In this document: positions 8,601-17,235 of the stretch, piece by piece
Numbering within the stretch: the stretch's first letter is position 1
Layout of the letters: each line of letters opens with the position of its first letter
DNA from: Tichowtungia aerotolerans
GTDB taxonomy: Bacteria; Verrucomicrobiota; Kiritimatiellia; Kiritimatiellales; Tichowtungiaceae
NCBI RefSeq assembly: GCF_009905215.1
Contig: NZ_CP047593.1
Location: 1,678,900 to 1,742,899 of the forward strand
Reading direction: 5' to 3'
Length of the DNA stretch: 64,000 bases
Made by a program: the position numbers and the translations under genes
The notes under the pieces: model-generated
Database searches by the model: none
Told to the model about the DNA's origin: nothing
Seen by the model: only the letters and a program-made list of their open reading frames with translations

Positions 8601-11081
8601 CTATGCATCCGGTTTGTATTCGTCATCATCGTCGGGAAAATCCTGCGGGGCTTCGGCCTCTGATATGGGCGCTTCCGGCACCCGGTCGTTGGCTTCTTCT
8701 TCTTCTTCTTCTTCTTCTGTCGAAGAATCCACCGTCGGCGCATCAGGAATTTCTCCGTCGAGATCTACCAGAATTTCACGCGGGCCGGTTTCCGTTGGCG
8801 GGCCGATAATGCCTTTTTCTTCAAGCAGATCCATCAGGTTGGCCGCGCGGTTATAGCCAATGCGCAGGCGGCGCTGCAGGGATGAGGTGGATGCCCGTTT
8901 GGTGCTGCGCAGCACTTCCATCGCCTGCTCGAGCAGTTCGTCGTCTTCGTTGAGCTCCGGCATGGCCGGTTTGTTGCTCTCGATTTTCTGGGTGATTTCA
9001 GTAATGAACTCCGGAGTGCCCTGTTGACGGACAAAGTCTGTGACGCGGTTCATTTCTTCGTCTTTGGTCCAGGTTCCCTGCAGTCGGACCGGTTTGCTCT
9101 TGCCCGGCGGCAGGTAGAGCATGTCGCCCTTACCCAGCAGTTTTTCGGCGCCGATGGTATCGAGAATCGTACGGCTGTCGTTGCCCTGCGCCACCTGGAA
9201 GGCGATGCGTCCCGGGATGTTGGCCTTGATGGTTCCGGTGATGACGTTGACCGACGGGCGCTGCGTGGCAAGGATCATGTGGATTCCGGCGGCACGGGAC
9301 AGCTGGGCGAGGCGCACAATGCACGGCTCGATTTCCTGCTGGGCGACGCCCATCAGTTCCGCCAGCTCGTCGACGACAATAACGATATAGGGCAGCTTCG
9401 CCGGAATGTCGCTCTTCTTGGAAGCGGCCGAAGCTTCGTTGAACAGGTCTTCCTGTTTCTCAATCGGGCGGGAGTTGAAGCTCTTGATATCACGCACTTT
9501 CACTTTTTTGAACAGGGCGTAACGCTTTTCCATTTCCTTGATGGCCCAGCGCAGTCCGAGCGCCACTTTTTTGGCATCGGTGATGATCGGCACAACGAGG
9601 TGCTTGAGGTTTTCATAGGCCTGGAACTCGAAGGTTTTCGGGTCGACCAGAATCATGCGCATCTGCTCCGGTGTGCGGGTGAGCAGCAGGCCGGTCAGCA
9701 GAGAGTTCATGCAGACTGTTTTTCCGGCGCCGGTGGCTCCGGCAATCAGCATATGCGGCATGCTGGCAAGGTCGCCGACAATCAGCTTGCCGGACACATC
9801 GGTTCCCAGCGCCAGCGGCAGCGCCACATTTGGATCGTGGAAGGCCTTGCTTTCCGCCAGTTGACGCAGGAAGACCGGCGAGCTTTTGGAATTTGGGATT
9901 TCAATCCCGACGGCGCCTTTTCCGGGAATCGGCGCCTGGATGCGGATGCTTTGTGCGCGCAGCGACAGCGCGATGTTTCGCTCCAGCGAAGAAATCTTTT
10001 CGACGCGCACGCCGGGGGCCGGAGTGACTTCATAGGACGTAACGGTTGGGCCGGTTTCGACGTGTGTGACTTCCCCTTCGACGCCGAACTGTTCCAGCGT
10101 TGCCTGAAGAATCTGCGCTTTTTCCGAAGTGTTCTCGGTCGACTGCATGCTGGCGGCATCCGGCAGCTCATCAAGCAGCGTAAGTGGAGGAAGCTGATAG
10201 CCCGATTCGTCGATTCCGGGGGCAATATTGACGGAAACATGAGCGAGATCGTCCTTCGGCTCCGGCGCGACCGGCGTTTTCTTTTTCGCGGCGATTTTCG
10301 GTTTGCGAGCCGGTTCCGGTTTAGGAGCAGGAGCGGGAGCCGGCGCAGGTGTTGGCATTGGGACAGCGGCTGGTTTTTTAGACGGAGCCGCGACCGGTGC
10401 CGGCGGCGTAAACAGTTCCTCGTCTTTTGCCTTCCTGCGCGGACGTTTTTTCGGTTTGGCGGCTTTGGCCGGTTTGAGGTCCTCTTCCTCGTCTTCCTTG
10501 TTGCGGGCCATCAGGGCCTTGATGCGGTTCCAAAGGAAAATAAAGGGAGTGAACGGATGCATTCCGGTCAGCTGGAGAATGGCCAGAATCAGGACTGTGA
10601 CAAATACAATTCCCGCTCCGGCGTGTCCGATCCATCGGCCAAGAGTTCGTTCCGCCAGCAATTGACCGATCAGTCCGCCTGGGCTGCCGACGTTCAGCCA
10701 TTCCGTCAGTCTTCCGACCCACAGCCAGGACACATATTCAAACAGTCCGGCAAAGGCGATAATTCCGCCGAAAAGCCAGCTCCAGACCGGCCAGATTCGC
10801 TCGTAGGAACGCAGAGTCATCAGCAGTCCGCCCATCAGCAGGGCAAACGGAATCAGATAGCCCGCAATCCCGACCGACAAAAAGCCGACAAAAGAAAACC
10901 AGACCCCGATAATTCCGCTTGGCGAATAGCTTTCCGCCGGACTTTGCAGCATGGGCACATACTGAGGACGATAGCTGAAAAAGCAGAAAAAGCCCCAGAA
11001 ACAGAGTCCCAGCAGGATAATGCCGAGTGCTTCTTTCTTCTTGGAGCGGACGGGTTCAACGGGTTTCGATTTCTTAGCCAT
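8601..11081 (-). CDS. ftsK: DNA translocase FtsK/SpoIIIE
   Basis: An 826-residue chromosome-partition ATPase. Four hydrophobic segments fill the first 180 residues, followed by a Pro/Ala/Lys-rich linker, the alpha-beta motor with Walker A GATGAGKT at 448-455 and Walker B IVIVVDELAEL, and a C-terminal winged-helix gamma domain (SLQRRLRIGYNRAANLMD) that would read the organism's KOPS sequence. It ends in a run of glutamates and an acidic tail. ATG 11081 (MAKKSKP) is preferred over an in-frame ATG 13 codons upstream because the lysine-rich cytoplasmic start then leads directly into the first membrane segment. Confidence 0.94.
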   Translation of the reverse strand: MAKKSKPVEPVRSKKKEALGIILLGLCFWGFFCFFSYRPQYVPMLQSPAESYSPSGIIGVWFSFVGFLSVGIAGYLIPFALLMGGLLMTLRSYERIWPVWSWLFGGIIAFAGLFEYVSWLWVGRLTEWLNVGSPGGLIGQLLAERTLGRWIGHAGAGIVFVTVLILAILQLTGMHPFTPFIFLWNRIKALMARNKEDEEEDLKPAKAAKPKKRPRRKAKDEELFTPPAPVAAPSKKPAAVPMPTPAPAPAPAPKPEPARKPKIAAKKKTPVAPEPKDDLAHVSVNIAPGIDESGYQLPPLTLLDELPDAASMQSTENTSEKAQILQATLEQFGVEGEVTHVETGPTVTSYEVTPAPGVRVEKISSLERNIALSLRAQSIRIQAPIPGKGAVGIEIPNSKSSPVFLRQLAESKAFHDPNVALPLALGTDVSGKLIVGDLASMPHMLIAGATGAGKTVCMNSLLTGLLLTRTPEQMRMILVDPKTFEFQAYENLKHLVVPIITDAKKVALGLRWAIKEMEKRYALFKKVKVRDIKSFNSRPIEKQEDLFNEASAASKKSDIPAKLPYIVIVVDELAELMGVAQQEIEPCIVRLAQLSRAAGIHMILATQRPSVNVITGTIKANIPGRIAFQVAQGNDSRTILDTIGAEKLLGKGDMLYLPPGKSKPVRLQGTWTKDEEMNRVTDFVRQQGTPEFITEITQKIESNKPAMPELNEDDELLEQAMEVLRSTKRASTSSLQRRLRIGYNRAANLMDLLEEKGIIGPPTETGPREILVDLDGEIPDAPTVDSSTEEEEEEEEANDRVPEAPISEAEAPQDFPDDDDEYKPDA

Positions 11082-11121
11082 TCCGGCGATTATAGGGATG
11101 AACCGCGGCTTTTGAAGCAAA

Positions 11122-11934
11122 TTAAGCCTTCCGGCATTTGAAAATCACAACGACCGGAATGCGGGCGAGCTGGTCGTAGAGCGCGTGCCAGTCCTTGCTG
11201 TCGTAGGGAATTTTTTCAGCGATTTCCTTTTTGCTCATTTCCGGAATCGGCATAGGAGCCGGTTCGAGAAGCCGTTCGATGACCAGTCCGGCCTGATGCA
11301 TCCATTCGACCGTTTGTGAAATCGGCCAGTATTGGGCGGCATTCATGGTTTTGTCGTCCATCGACATGCGCACATCGGGTTCGAGCCGGAAATAGTCCGG
11401 CAGAAAGACTCCGTCCTCGCCGTCGCCGATGTCGAGCCATTCGCCCGCATAGAGCGGATGCCCGGTGGTCAGCAGCAGCGTGCCGCCGGGCTTCAGTAAC
11501 GCCGCGCAGTCGGTAATCACTTTTGCCGGATCGGCTGAAAACGGCAGGGCGTAGCTGGAGTGGATCAAACCGAAGGAAGCGGCCTTCCATGCGCCCGCAT
11601 GCAATGCATCCATGGAGATGCAGCGGAAGTCGACATCGACGTTTTCCTTCGCGGCCAGTTTGCGGCCGTAGTCGAGCTGCTGCTCAGAAATGTCAATCGC
11701 GATGCACTGCGCGCCCTGTTTGGCCAGAAAGATGGAGTTTTGCCCGGCTCCACAACCGATTTCCAAGCAACTGCATTGCGACACTGGGGGGAGCAAGCCC
11801 AGTGACGAGTCTCCCGGCAGGAGCGGGCCGTAGTGAAAATCGCTGGTGGAGATGCGGGTCTGTTTCTGGTAGAGGCCGGCGAGGTCATTCCAGTAGCGCG
11901 CGCTGCTTTGATCGGTATTTCCTGTAAATTGCAT
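11122..11934 (-). CDS. Class I SAM-dependent methyltransferase
   Basis: A 270-residue protein with the Rossmann methyltransferase core: motif I LEIGCGAGQNSIFLA, the acidic post-I motif IAIDIS, and LLKPGGTLLLTTGHP. The substrate cannot be inferred. The start is uncertain: ATG 11934 (MQFTGN) and ATG 12012 (MNQNIG, 296 residues) both lack a convincing ribosome binding site. I chose the shorter form because the family-like YWNDLA segment follows it directly. It ends 40 bp before the ftsK start and may share a transcript with that cluster. Confidence 0.8.
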   Translation of the reverse strand: MQFTGNTDQSSARYWNDLAGLYQKQTRISTSDFHYGPLLPGDSSLGLLPPVSQCSCLEIGCGAGQNSIFLAKQGAQCIAIDISEQQLDYGRKLAAKENVDVDFRCISMDALHAGAWKAASFGLIHSSYALPFSADPAKVITDCAALLKPGGTLLLTTGHPLYAGEWLDIGDGEDGVFLPDYFRLEPDVRMSMDDKTMNAAQYWPISQTVEWMHQAGLVIERLLEPAPMPIPEMSKKEIAEKIPYDSKDWHALYDQLARIPVVVIFKCRKA

Positions 11935-12325
11935 GGGTGCAGTTTCTATTTTCAGCAGATGCAGGGCAAGCGTTATGAAGTTGGTTTCACGCTGACCAAT
12001 GTTCTGATTCATCGGTTCTGGTGTTCGGGCTGATGTTTCAGTTGTTCGGGCGCGATGTGGCCTCCGTTTACCCGGGGAGCTTTGCGCGGAGGCACCCACT
12101 GCCATTAGTTTCCGCGCATCCATCCGAAAAAAATCACCGATGTATGCGACGGATCGGTTTTTGTGATCGGCCTCGACGGCTCTTTGCCGGTGCACCTGAC
12201 GCTCAAAAGACCGCATGAGCCGGTTGTGCCTGTCTGGGCATATCTTTTCGATCAGATTATTTTCGGGAGCCGGATGAGCAGGGCGTTTGCCAATGGTTTC
12301 TGTCGGCAGAACGCCTCTCGATTCC
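11935..12325. other. Gene-poor stretch with a possible gene remnant
   Basis: This 390-bp stretch holds the optional 5' extension of the methyltransferase and no convincing gene. On the plus strand one frame is open from 12109 to TAA at 12334-12336 (75 codons) with a protein-like composition (FVIGLDGSLPVHLTL), but it has no usable start and runs into the end of the next gene. It may be a fragment of a lost gene. No strong hairpin or promoter was seen. Confidence 0.35.
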
Positions 12326-12871
12326 TTAGAAAATAATATTCCCGTCTGCGTCTTTTTTGTGACGAAGGAACCAGGATGTGTTTGGGAAGAGTTTTCGTTT
12401 CTGGATCAGTGTCAAGACAATCGCCGCGACACTCAGAGCGGCAAGTATCATAGTTTTAGATGAGAATGTGCCGGCCTGTGCAATGTTGAGCAGGTTGCGG
12501 ATGCTCATCAGGAGCAGAAGCAGGTATCCAATCAGATTATAGTTTCTGATGCCGTAAATGATGTATGCATAAATGATTACCGGCAGCGCGGCGAGCGGGA
12601 GGAAGGCCGCTCGCTGACCGGCTTCCAATGTTTGGAAAATTCCGACCAGCTGAAGCAGCTTCAGCAGCGTGAAAAATATCGCAATAACGATCAGTGGGAC
12701 ATTCCGATGCCGGTTCCGTTTTTTTGCTTCGGGCAACGGCCACTGGGCGAGTGAGCGTTCGACAGAGGAGGCATGGAACTTTGTTTTCAATGCGTCGTAG
12801 ACGACAGCTTTGCTTTCGCCGGCGTTGAGCCGGGTTTGCACTTCCCTGAAGATCTGACTGCGAAGATTCAA
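12326..12871 (-). CDS. Membrane protein of unknown function
   Basis: A 181-residue protein starting with TTG, 2 bp after the stop of the ankyrin lipoprotein gene, so probably translationally coupled. The soluble N-terminal 55 residues are helical (QIFREVQTRLNAGE). Four hydrophobic segments follow between about 58 and 160, then a charged tail. No family recognised. FQTLEAGQ between the first two membrane segments is a palindrome copy, a pattern also seen in pgsA. Confidence 0.7.
   Translation of the reverse strand: MNLRSQIFREVQTRLNAGESKAVVYDALKTKFHASSVERSLAQWPLPEAKKRNRHRNVPLIVIAIFFTLLKLLQLVGIFQTLEAGQRAAFLPLAALPVIIYAYIIYGIRNYNLIGYLLLLLMSIRNLLNIAQAGTFSSKTMILAALSVAAIVLTLIQKRKLFPNTSWFLRHKKDADGNIIF
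12622..12638. repeat. 17-bp palindrome, CTTCCAATGTTTGGAAA
   Basis: One mismatch in the left arm. In the membrane protein gene; the minus-strand reading gives FQTLE in an inter-membrane loop. Confidence 0.75.
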
Positions 12872-12873
12872 TG

Positions 12874-13443
12874 TTATTCTTTCGTTTCCAGTGCCTGAAG
12901 CTTGTCGGCCAGCTCTTTAAAGCCGCGCTGACGGGCAAAATTGGCTGCGGTGTCGTTGTCGACATCCACCATGTTTGGATCTGCACCGTATTCGAGCAGG
13001 ATATCAACGACTGGCGAAAGCCCCTCGACAGCCGCATACATCAGCGCCGTGAAATTTTCGATATCATCGGTGGCGTTCACTTCCGCTCCATTTTCAAGCA
13101 GCAGGCGGACGGCTTTCGGATAAGGTCCGCAGGCAGCCATCAGCGGGGTGATGCCTTGGCTGACACGCAGGTTGACGTCGGCTCCGGCGTCGATCAGCAC
13201 CTGCATGGTACCGTCGTGTCCGTTGAATGCCGCAGTCATCAGCGCGGTATTGCCGTTGGCATCTTTGCTGTTGACCGTCATGCCGTTTTCAAGCGCGGCG
13301 GAAACGGCAGCCGTATTGCCGTTTAATGCTGCTTCCACAAACGCCGAAATTTCTTCTTCAGTCGGTGGAGGCAGAGTTGCGGCCTTTTTGCAGCCGGATA
13401 CGCAGCAGAGAACCAGAATCATAAAAACAGATAAAATTCGCAT
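12874..13443 (-). CDS. Ankyrin-repeat lipoprotein
   Basis: A 189-residue lipoprotein: hydrophobic signal then lipobox VSGC with Cys18, so anchored in a membrane after export. Four ankyrin repeats follow (NGNTALMTAAFNGH, ITPLMAACGPYPK, FTALMYAAVEG and a last degenerate one), each about 33 residues. Ankyrin repeats bind other proteins; the partner is unknown. AAGGAG lies 6 bp before ATG. It heads a two-gene unit with the TTG-start membrane protein. Confidence 0.88.
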   Translation of the reverse strand: MRILSVFMILVLCCVSGCKKAATLPPPTEEEISAFVEAALNGNTAAVSAALENGMTVNSKDANGNTALMTAAFNGHDGTMQVLIDAGADVNLRVSQGITPLMAACGPYPKAVRLLLENGAEVNATDDIENFTALMYAAVEGLSPVVDILLEYGADPNMVDVDNDTAANFARQRGFKELADKLQALETKE

Positions 13444-13596
13444 GAAATCTCCTTAAAATAAGCCGATGAGACAAAAGACCATAAATTCCGGGAGAGTGAA
13501 TTGCCAGTTCATTTGCGTTTTTCGCCCGGCGATCAAGTTTCATCGTATTAAAATAATCATAAGGTATTTGTAGTAAGCGTTATGCGATTATCATAG

Positions 13597-13620
13597 TCCC
13601 ATACATTTAAATGTATGGGA
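13597..13620. repeat. Perfect 24-bp palindrome
   Basis: TCCCATACATTT followed immediately by its reverse complement, with no spacer. It lies in the 223-bp gap between the end of the U32 peptidase gene and the start of the ankyrin gene, both on the minus strand. It could be an operator for the ankyrin gene or a cruciform; a T run on the minus strand, needed for a terminator, is absent. Confidence 0.75.
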
Positions 13621-13666
13621 TATTTTGAGTCCCGAATAGTACGGCTGTATCGCCTGTTTGTCGGAA

Positions 13667-14911
13667 TCAGTTTCTGGCTTTGAGCAGAAACACTTTGTCC
13701 TGCCGTCGGATTTTTGCGGGCGTTACCAGCGTAACAAAGTCGCCCGGTTTGGCAGAGTCTGCGGGTTGGCCGTCGATATGCAGATTTTCGGCGGTAAAGC
13801 GCACGGCGCCGGTGGTCGGGCCTTCAATCAGCAGTGTATCGCCGGGCTGGATCGTATGTTTGATCAGCTTAAACTCGGCAACATTGATTTTGCTGAAAAA
13901 GTTGGAGACGATTCCGATCTGGTCGCGCGTTTCAGTGGCCTGCGAGTGCGAATGGCCGGACCATTCGCCGAGCGGATGACCGCAGTAGTAGCCTCCGTGC
14001 CAGAAGCCGCGATTGAAGACTTTGCTCAGTTCATCGATCCACGGCTGGCAGGTTTCGGGATCGTAGGTTTCGGCAGCCAGCGCATCGAGCGCTTCGCGGT
14101 AGACGCGGGTGGTGACGGCGACGTAGTCGGCAGTGCGTGCGCGGCCCTCGAGTTTCAGGACGGAAATGCCGGCTGCGGCGATTTTGTCGAGGTACTGTAC
14201 GGTACAGAGGTCCTTGGGCGACATGACGTGTTTGTTGTCGATGACCAGCTCTTCACCGGTTTCCTCGTCGGTGACGCGATATTTGCGCCGGCAGGTCTGC
14301 AGGCAGGCGCCGCGGTTGGCGGAGTGTCCGTTCTGCGCGAGGCTCATGTAGCATTTGCCGCTGACGGCGACGCACAGCGCGCCGTGGCCGAAGAGTTCGA
14401 GCCGGACGCGCTCACCGTTCGGACCGCGCACATCGTTTTCCTGAATTCTTTTCCAAATATTGGAAACCTGGTCGAGGGTCAGTTCGCGCGCGAGTACAAC
14501 GGTATCGGCCCAGCGACTGTAGAATTTCAATGATTGGAAATTGGCGACGTTGGCCTGCACAGACATATGGACTTCGAGACCGATGGAACGGGCGTATTCG
14601 ATGACGGCGATGTCGGTTGCGATGACGGCGGAGACGCCGGCGGCTTTGGCGGCGTCGCACAGTGCCTGCATTTCATCGAGCTCGCTGTCGTAGACGATCG
14701 TATTGAGGGCGAGATAGCTTTTGACGCCCGCTTCGCGGCAGGTTGCGGCGATATCGGGCAGGTCTTCGGGGCCGAAGTCGGCCGACCGGGCGCGCATGTT
14801 GAGTTTGCCGACGCCGAAGTAGACCGAGTCGGCGCCGGCGTTGATTGCCGCGCTCAGTGCCGCCCGTGATCCGGCCGGCGCCATCAGTTCGATTGTAGAT
14901 TGGTTGCTCAT
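13667..14911 (-). CDS. U32 family peptidase / TrhP-like tRNA hydroxylation protein
   Basis: A 414-residue protein starting MSNQSTIELMAPAGS, the usual N-terminus of U32 proteins. The family signature ELFGHGALC...SGKCYMS is present, followed by GACLQTC and a further conserved Cys region, probably ligands of an iron-sulfur cluster. E. coli homologues (TrhP/YegQ, RlhA) hydroxylate tRNA or rRNA using prephenate, so an RNA-modifying role is more likely than proteolysis. The frame extends upstream, but ATG 14911 fits family length. SNIWK is a palindrome copy. Confidence 0.88.
   Translation of the reverse strand: MSNQSTIELMAPAGSRAALSAAINAGADSVYFGVGKLNMRARSADFGPEDLPDIAATCREAGVKSYLALNTIVYDSELDEMQALCDAAKAAGVSAVIATDIAVIEYARSIGLEVHMSVQANVANFQSLKFYSRWADTVVLARELTLDQVSNIWKRIQENDVRGPNGERVRLELFGHGALCVAVSGKCYMSLAQNGHSANRGACLQTCRRKYRVTDEETGEELVIDNKHVMSPKDLCTVQYLDKIAAAGISVLKLEGRARTADYVAVTTRVYREALDALAAETYDPETCQPWIDELSKVFNRGFWHGGYYCGHPLGEWSGHSHSQATETRDQIGIVSNFFSKINVAEFKLIKHTIQPGDTLLIEGPTTGAVRFTAENLHIDGQPADSAKPGDFVTLVTPAKIRRQDKVFLLKARN
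14450..14466. repeat. 17-bp palindrome, TTTCCAAATATTGGAAA
   Basis: In the U32 peptidase gene; the minus-strand reading gives SNIWK. Both six-base arms are perfect. Confidence 0.8.
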
Positions 14912-14924
14912 TACTGTTCCATAG

Positions 14925-14941
14925 TTTCCAATGTTTGGATA
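14925..14941. repeat. 17-bp palindrome, TTTCCAATGTTTGGATA
   Basis: Intergenic copy between the divergently transcribed U32 peptidase and tspO genes, with one changed base in the right arm. It ends 12 bp before the tspO start, where a regulator or ribosome binding site would be expected. Confidence 0.7.
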
Positions 14942-14953
14942 AAATGCACAACC

Positions 14954-15421
14954 ATGAAGACGATGAAGAATATCAGGTTGCTGATGCTGTTTCAGATCAT
15001 TGCCTTTCTTCCGTCGCTGGGGGCGCTGTCGGTGGATACGGGGGGCTGGTACGCCTCCTTGTATAAGCCGCCGTGGGGGCCGCCGTCGTGGGTGTTTGCT
15101 CCGGTCTGGATTGTCCTGTACGTTTTGATCGGTCTGTCGGGTTATTTGGGATGGACTCGCGGTGGCAGGGTGGATCGGACTGTGAACTTTGTCGTGTATG
15201 GTACTCAGCTGGTTCTGAATGGTCTTTGGCCTCTGCTGTTTTTTGGACTTCATCGTATTTCCTGGGCGCTGGGCGCTTTGGTGATGATGTGGTTTCTGAT
15301 TCTGATATGTATCAGTGCCTTTTCTCAACGCAGCGGTTTGGCGGCGTGGCTGATGCTCCCGTATTTTCTGTGGGTGTCGTTTGCCGGTGCACTGAACAGT
15401 GCAATTTTAGTGATCAACTGA
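14954..15421 (+). CDS. tspO: TspO/MBR family membrane protein
   Basis: A 155-residue protein with five membrane segments and the family's conserved residues: WY-x-LYKPPWGPP early, then FAPVW near residue 56, and tryptophans in the later helices. TspO binds tetrapyrroles and related ligands; its role in bacteria ranges from porphyrin handling to stress response. ATG 14954 gives the normal length. No clear Shine-Dalgarno sequence is present, and a palindrome copy lies just upstream. Confidence 0.9.
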   Translation: MKTMKNIRLLMLFQIIAFLPSLGALSVDTGGWYASLYKPPWGPPSWVFAPVWIVLYVLIGLSGYLGWTRGGRVDRTVNFVVYGTQLVLNGLWPLLFFGLHRISWALGALVMMWFLILICISAFSQRSGLAAWLMLPYFLWVSFAGALNSAILVIN

Positions 15422-15470
15422 TCCGCCGTATTTTCTTTTACCGATCTGGCCGGTCCGGTAATTTTCGCGT

Positions 15471-16223
15471 ATGTCTGAACAAACCAAACCCGAGTGGACT
15501 CCTGAGCTGGATAAGGAAAACTCTGCAGCTGTCTGGGCGCATACCGTTCCGTTTCTGGCATGGCTGCTGATGATGAGTCTGCTGGGGGACCCGTCCGGAA
15601 TGCGTTATCTCTGGCAGACGGTCGGCGGGCTGATTCTGCTGTTCGCATTCCGGCCGTGGCGCTGGTATGAGCGGCCTAAGCTGAAGAGTCTTCCGCTGGC
15701 CCTGGCAGTCGGCGTGCTCGTCTTTGTATTCTGGGTTGGACTCGAATCGCAGTTTTTCAAGAACACTTTCCCGGGAATCAGTGCCTTCTATGAAAAATAT
15801 CTGGTCGACCTGATTCATTTTGGAAATATGCGCGAGCCGCTGGAGCTGGGCGAGAACGGCTTTCATCACTACGATCCGCGCACAACCGGCTGGCCGCTGT
15901 TCTGGGTGCATATGCTCGGCACGACGCTGGTGATCGGCGCTATCGAGGAATTTATGTTTCGCGGCTTCGTCTATCGCTGGATGCAGGGCAGCCCGTTCTT
16001 CAGAAAAGATATCGGCCGGATGGATGTGAAAATGTGCATTCTGGTTTCCGTAATCTTTGCGCTGGAACACAACGAGTGGATCATGGGATTTCTGTGCGGT
16101 CTGTTCTATACGTGGCTGATGGTGCGCACCCGTGATATCTGGGCACCGATCTGGGCGCACGCTCTCACCAACGGGTTGCTCGGCTGGTACGCCGTCAAAA
16201 CCGGCGCCTACTGGTTCTGGTAG
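15471..16223 (+). CDS. CPBP-family intramembrane glutamic protease
   Basis: A 250-residue multi-pass membrane protein with the three motifs of the Abi/CAAX protease family: EEFMFRG, FALEHNEW and HALTN. These Glu, Arg, His and Asn residues form the intramembrane active site. Length and the GWPLFWVHMLGTT region recall CPBP proteases that accompany exosortase (PEP-CTERM) systems, but no exosortase is in this window, so that link is only a guess. It follows tspO by 49 bp on the same strand. Confidence 0.85.
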   Translation: MSEQTKPEWTPELDKENSAAVWAHTVPFLAWLLMMSLLGDPSGMRYLWQTVGGLILLFAFRPWRWYERPKLKSLPLALAVGVLVFVFWVGLESQFFKNTFPGISAFYEKYLVDLIHFGNMREPLELGENGFHHYDPRTTGWPLFWVHMLGTTLVIGAIEEFMFRGFVYRWMQGSPFFRKDIGRMDVKMCILVSVIFALEHNEWIMGFLCGLFYTWLMVRTRDIWAPIWAHALTNGLLGWYAVKTGAYWFW

Positions 16224-16295
16224 TGGTTTTTGTTGCTTTCGCAAGGGTGCCTGAGCGCCAGCTCTGTGTCTTTGCTGCCTGTTGCCTTTGTGTCT

Positions 16296-16811
16296 TTATT
16301 TTTCCAGCAGGGCTTGGCAGCGCTCTCTCAGGCGGACCAGCGGTTGTTTGAGTTTTACCGGGGTTTTATCCATCAGTATGAAGCATCCGGAAGCGTCCTG
16401 TTTCACATAACTGCGCCATCCGTTGGCCTCGCGCCACGGAATGCTTACGTTGTCGATAGCGGTTTTTGCGGCTTCTTCGCTGAGTCCAAGCTGGGTGCAG
16501 ACGAAGAGGCATTTGGCGAGAGTCATATTTTCGCGCTGAACGGCTTCGAAGGCGTAACATTCGGGAGACTGTTCGTCCATGGGAACGGTTTTGTTCAGGT
16601 ACGGATTAGGCGGCGGCGGGAGCCCGGCCGGTTTCATTTCTTCGCTGGCGAAGCGGAAGTAGCCGCTGACGAACGAGACAGCCCGGTCGATTTCGCCTTG
16701 AAGCGGAACCAGGGCTGCCGGTTCCACCCCCGCGCGCCTGGCGAGGGCTTCCGATTCGGTGGTGCCGTCGACGAGCGCTTTAATCAAAAGGTCTAGTTGA
16801 TTTTCATTCAT
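16296..16811 (-). CDS. Conserved-looking protein of unknown function
   Basis: A 171-residue soluble protein starting MNENQLDLLIKALVDG. Helical throughout, with a proline-rich linker (LPPPPNPYLNKTVPMDE) near residues 64-80. No signal peptide, membrane segment or recognised motif. It is convergent with the CPBP gene and divergent from the DUF3820 gene. Good codon usage and no disabling changes suggest a real gene. Confidence 0.65.
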   Translation of the reverse strand: MNENQLDLLIKALVDGTTESEALARRAGVEPAALVPLQGEIDRAVSFVSGYFRFASEEMKPAGLPPPPNPYLNKTVPMDEQSPECYAFEAVQRENMTLAKCLFVCTQLGLSEEAAKTAIDNVSIPWREANGWRSYVKQDASGCFILMDKTPVKLKQPLVRLRERCQALLEK

Positions 16812-16903
16812 AGTCCGTAATCCATAGCGAAGCTGACGCCCGGTCGCAATCCTGTTGTTTGCCTATTGCATCGGCTCGCTACGTTTTGCAGACTTCGCTT
16901 CTC

Positions 16904-17137
16904 ATGAGTGAAGAACTGAAGCCTGATCCCGAAATTTTCCGGAAGCTGATGACGGCAACGATGCCGTTCGGCAAGTATGCCGGACGCCGGCTGGTTGATT
17001 TGCCGGAACCGTACGTCGTCTGGTTTAAGCAGAAGGGATTTCCGGCCGGAGAGCTGGGAATGCTGCTGGAAACGGTTTATGCCGTTAAGGCGAACGGGCT
17101 GGAGTATCTGTTTCGTCCGGGAGCTTCACGCCCATAA
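16904..17137 (+). CDS. DUF3820 family small protein
   Basis: A 77-residue protein with the DUF3820 pattern MPFGKYAGRRLVDLP, then YVVWF, KGFP, and LGMLLETVYAVKANGL. The family is widespread and often annotated as a putative virulence regulator on thin evidence; function is unknown. ATG 16904 (MSEELKP) gives the usual family length. The frame is open 15 codons further upstream, without a ribosome binding site. Confidence 0.85.
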   Translation: MSEELKPDPEIFRKLMTATMPFGKYAGRRLVDLPEPYVVWFKQKGFPAGELGMLLETVYAVKANGLEYLFRPGASRP

Positions 17138-17164
17138 GGATCCGATGCAATCCATTGCGGTTTT

Positions 17165-17225
17165 TAAATTTAATCACTTGACTAAATGGTGCGGGCGGGT
17201 ATTTTTGGTCGCTCGATTAAATTTA
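17165..17225 (+). promoter_or_regulatory. Promoter flanked by an 11-bp inverted repeat, probable TetR operator
   Basis: TAAATTTAATC (17165-17175) and its exact reverse complement (17215-17225) flank a sigma70-like promoter: TTGACT at 17178-17183, 16-bp spacer, TATTTT at 17200-17205. The right arm ends 10 bp before the start of the TetR-family gene. This geometry suggests autorepression by a dimer or dimer pair; that is inference. Confidence 0.6.
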
Positions 17226-17235
17226 TAGAGCGTGT

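Noticed and set aside
8694-8721. Run of TTC/TCT triplets as a regulatory microsatellite
   Set aside because: It encodes the glutamate run in the acidic tail of FtsK and needs no other explanation.
9024-11141. A 705-codon plus-strand open frame opposite ftsK
   Set aside because: FtsK on the minus strand is complete with Walker A and gamma domain; the opposite frame is a low-complexity by-product.
14525-14540. TTTCAATGATTGGAAA in the U32 peptidase gene
   Set aside because: One base short of the 17-bp unit, and NFQSLKFY is normal family sequence.
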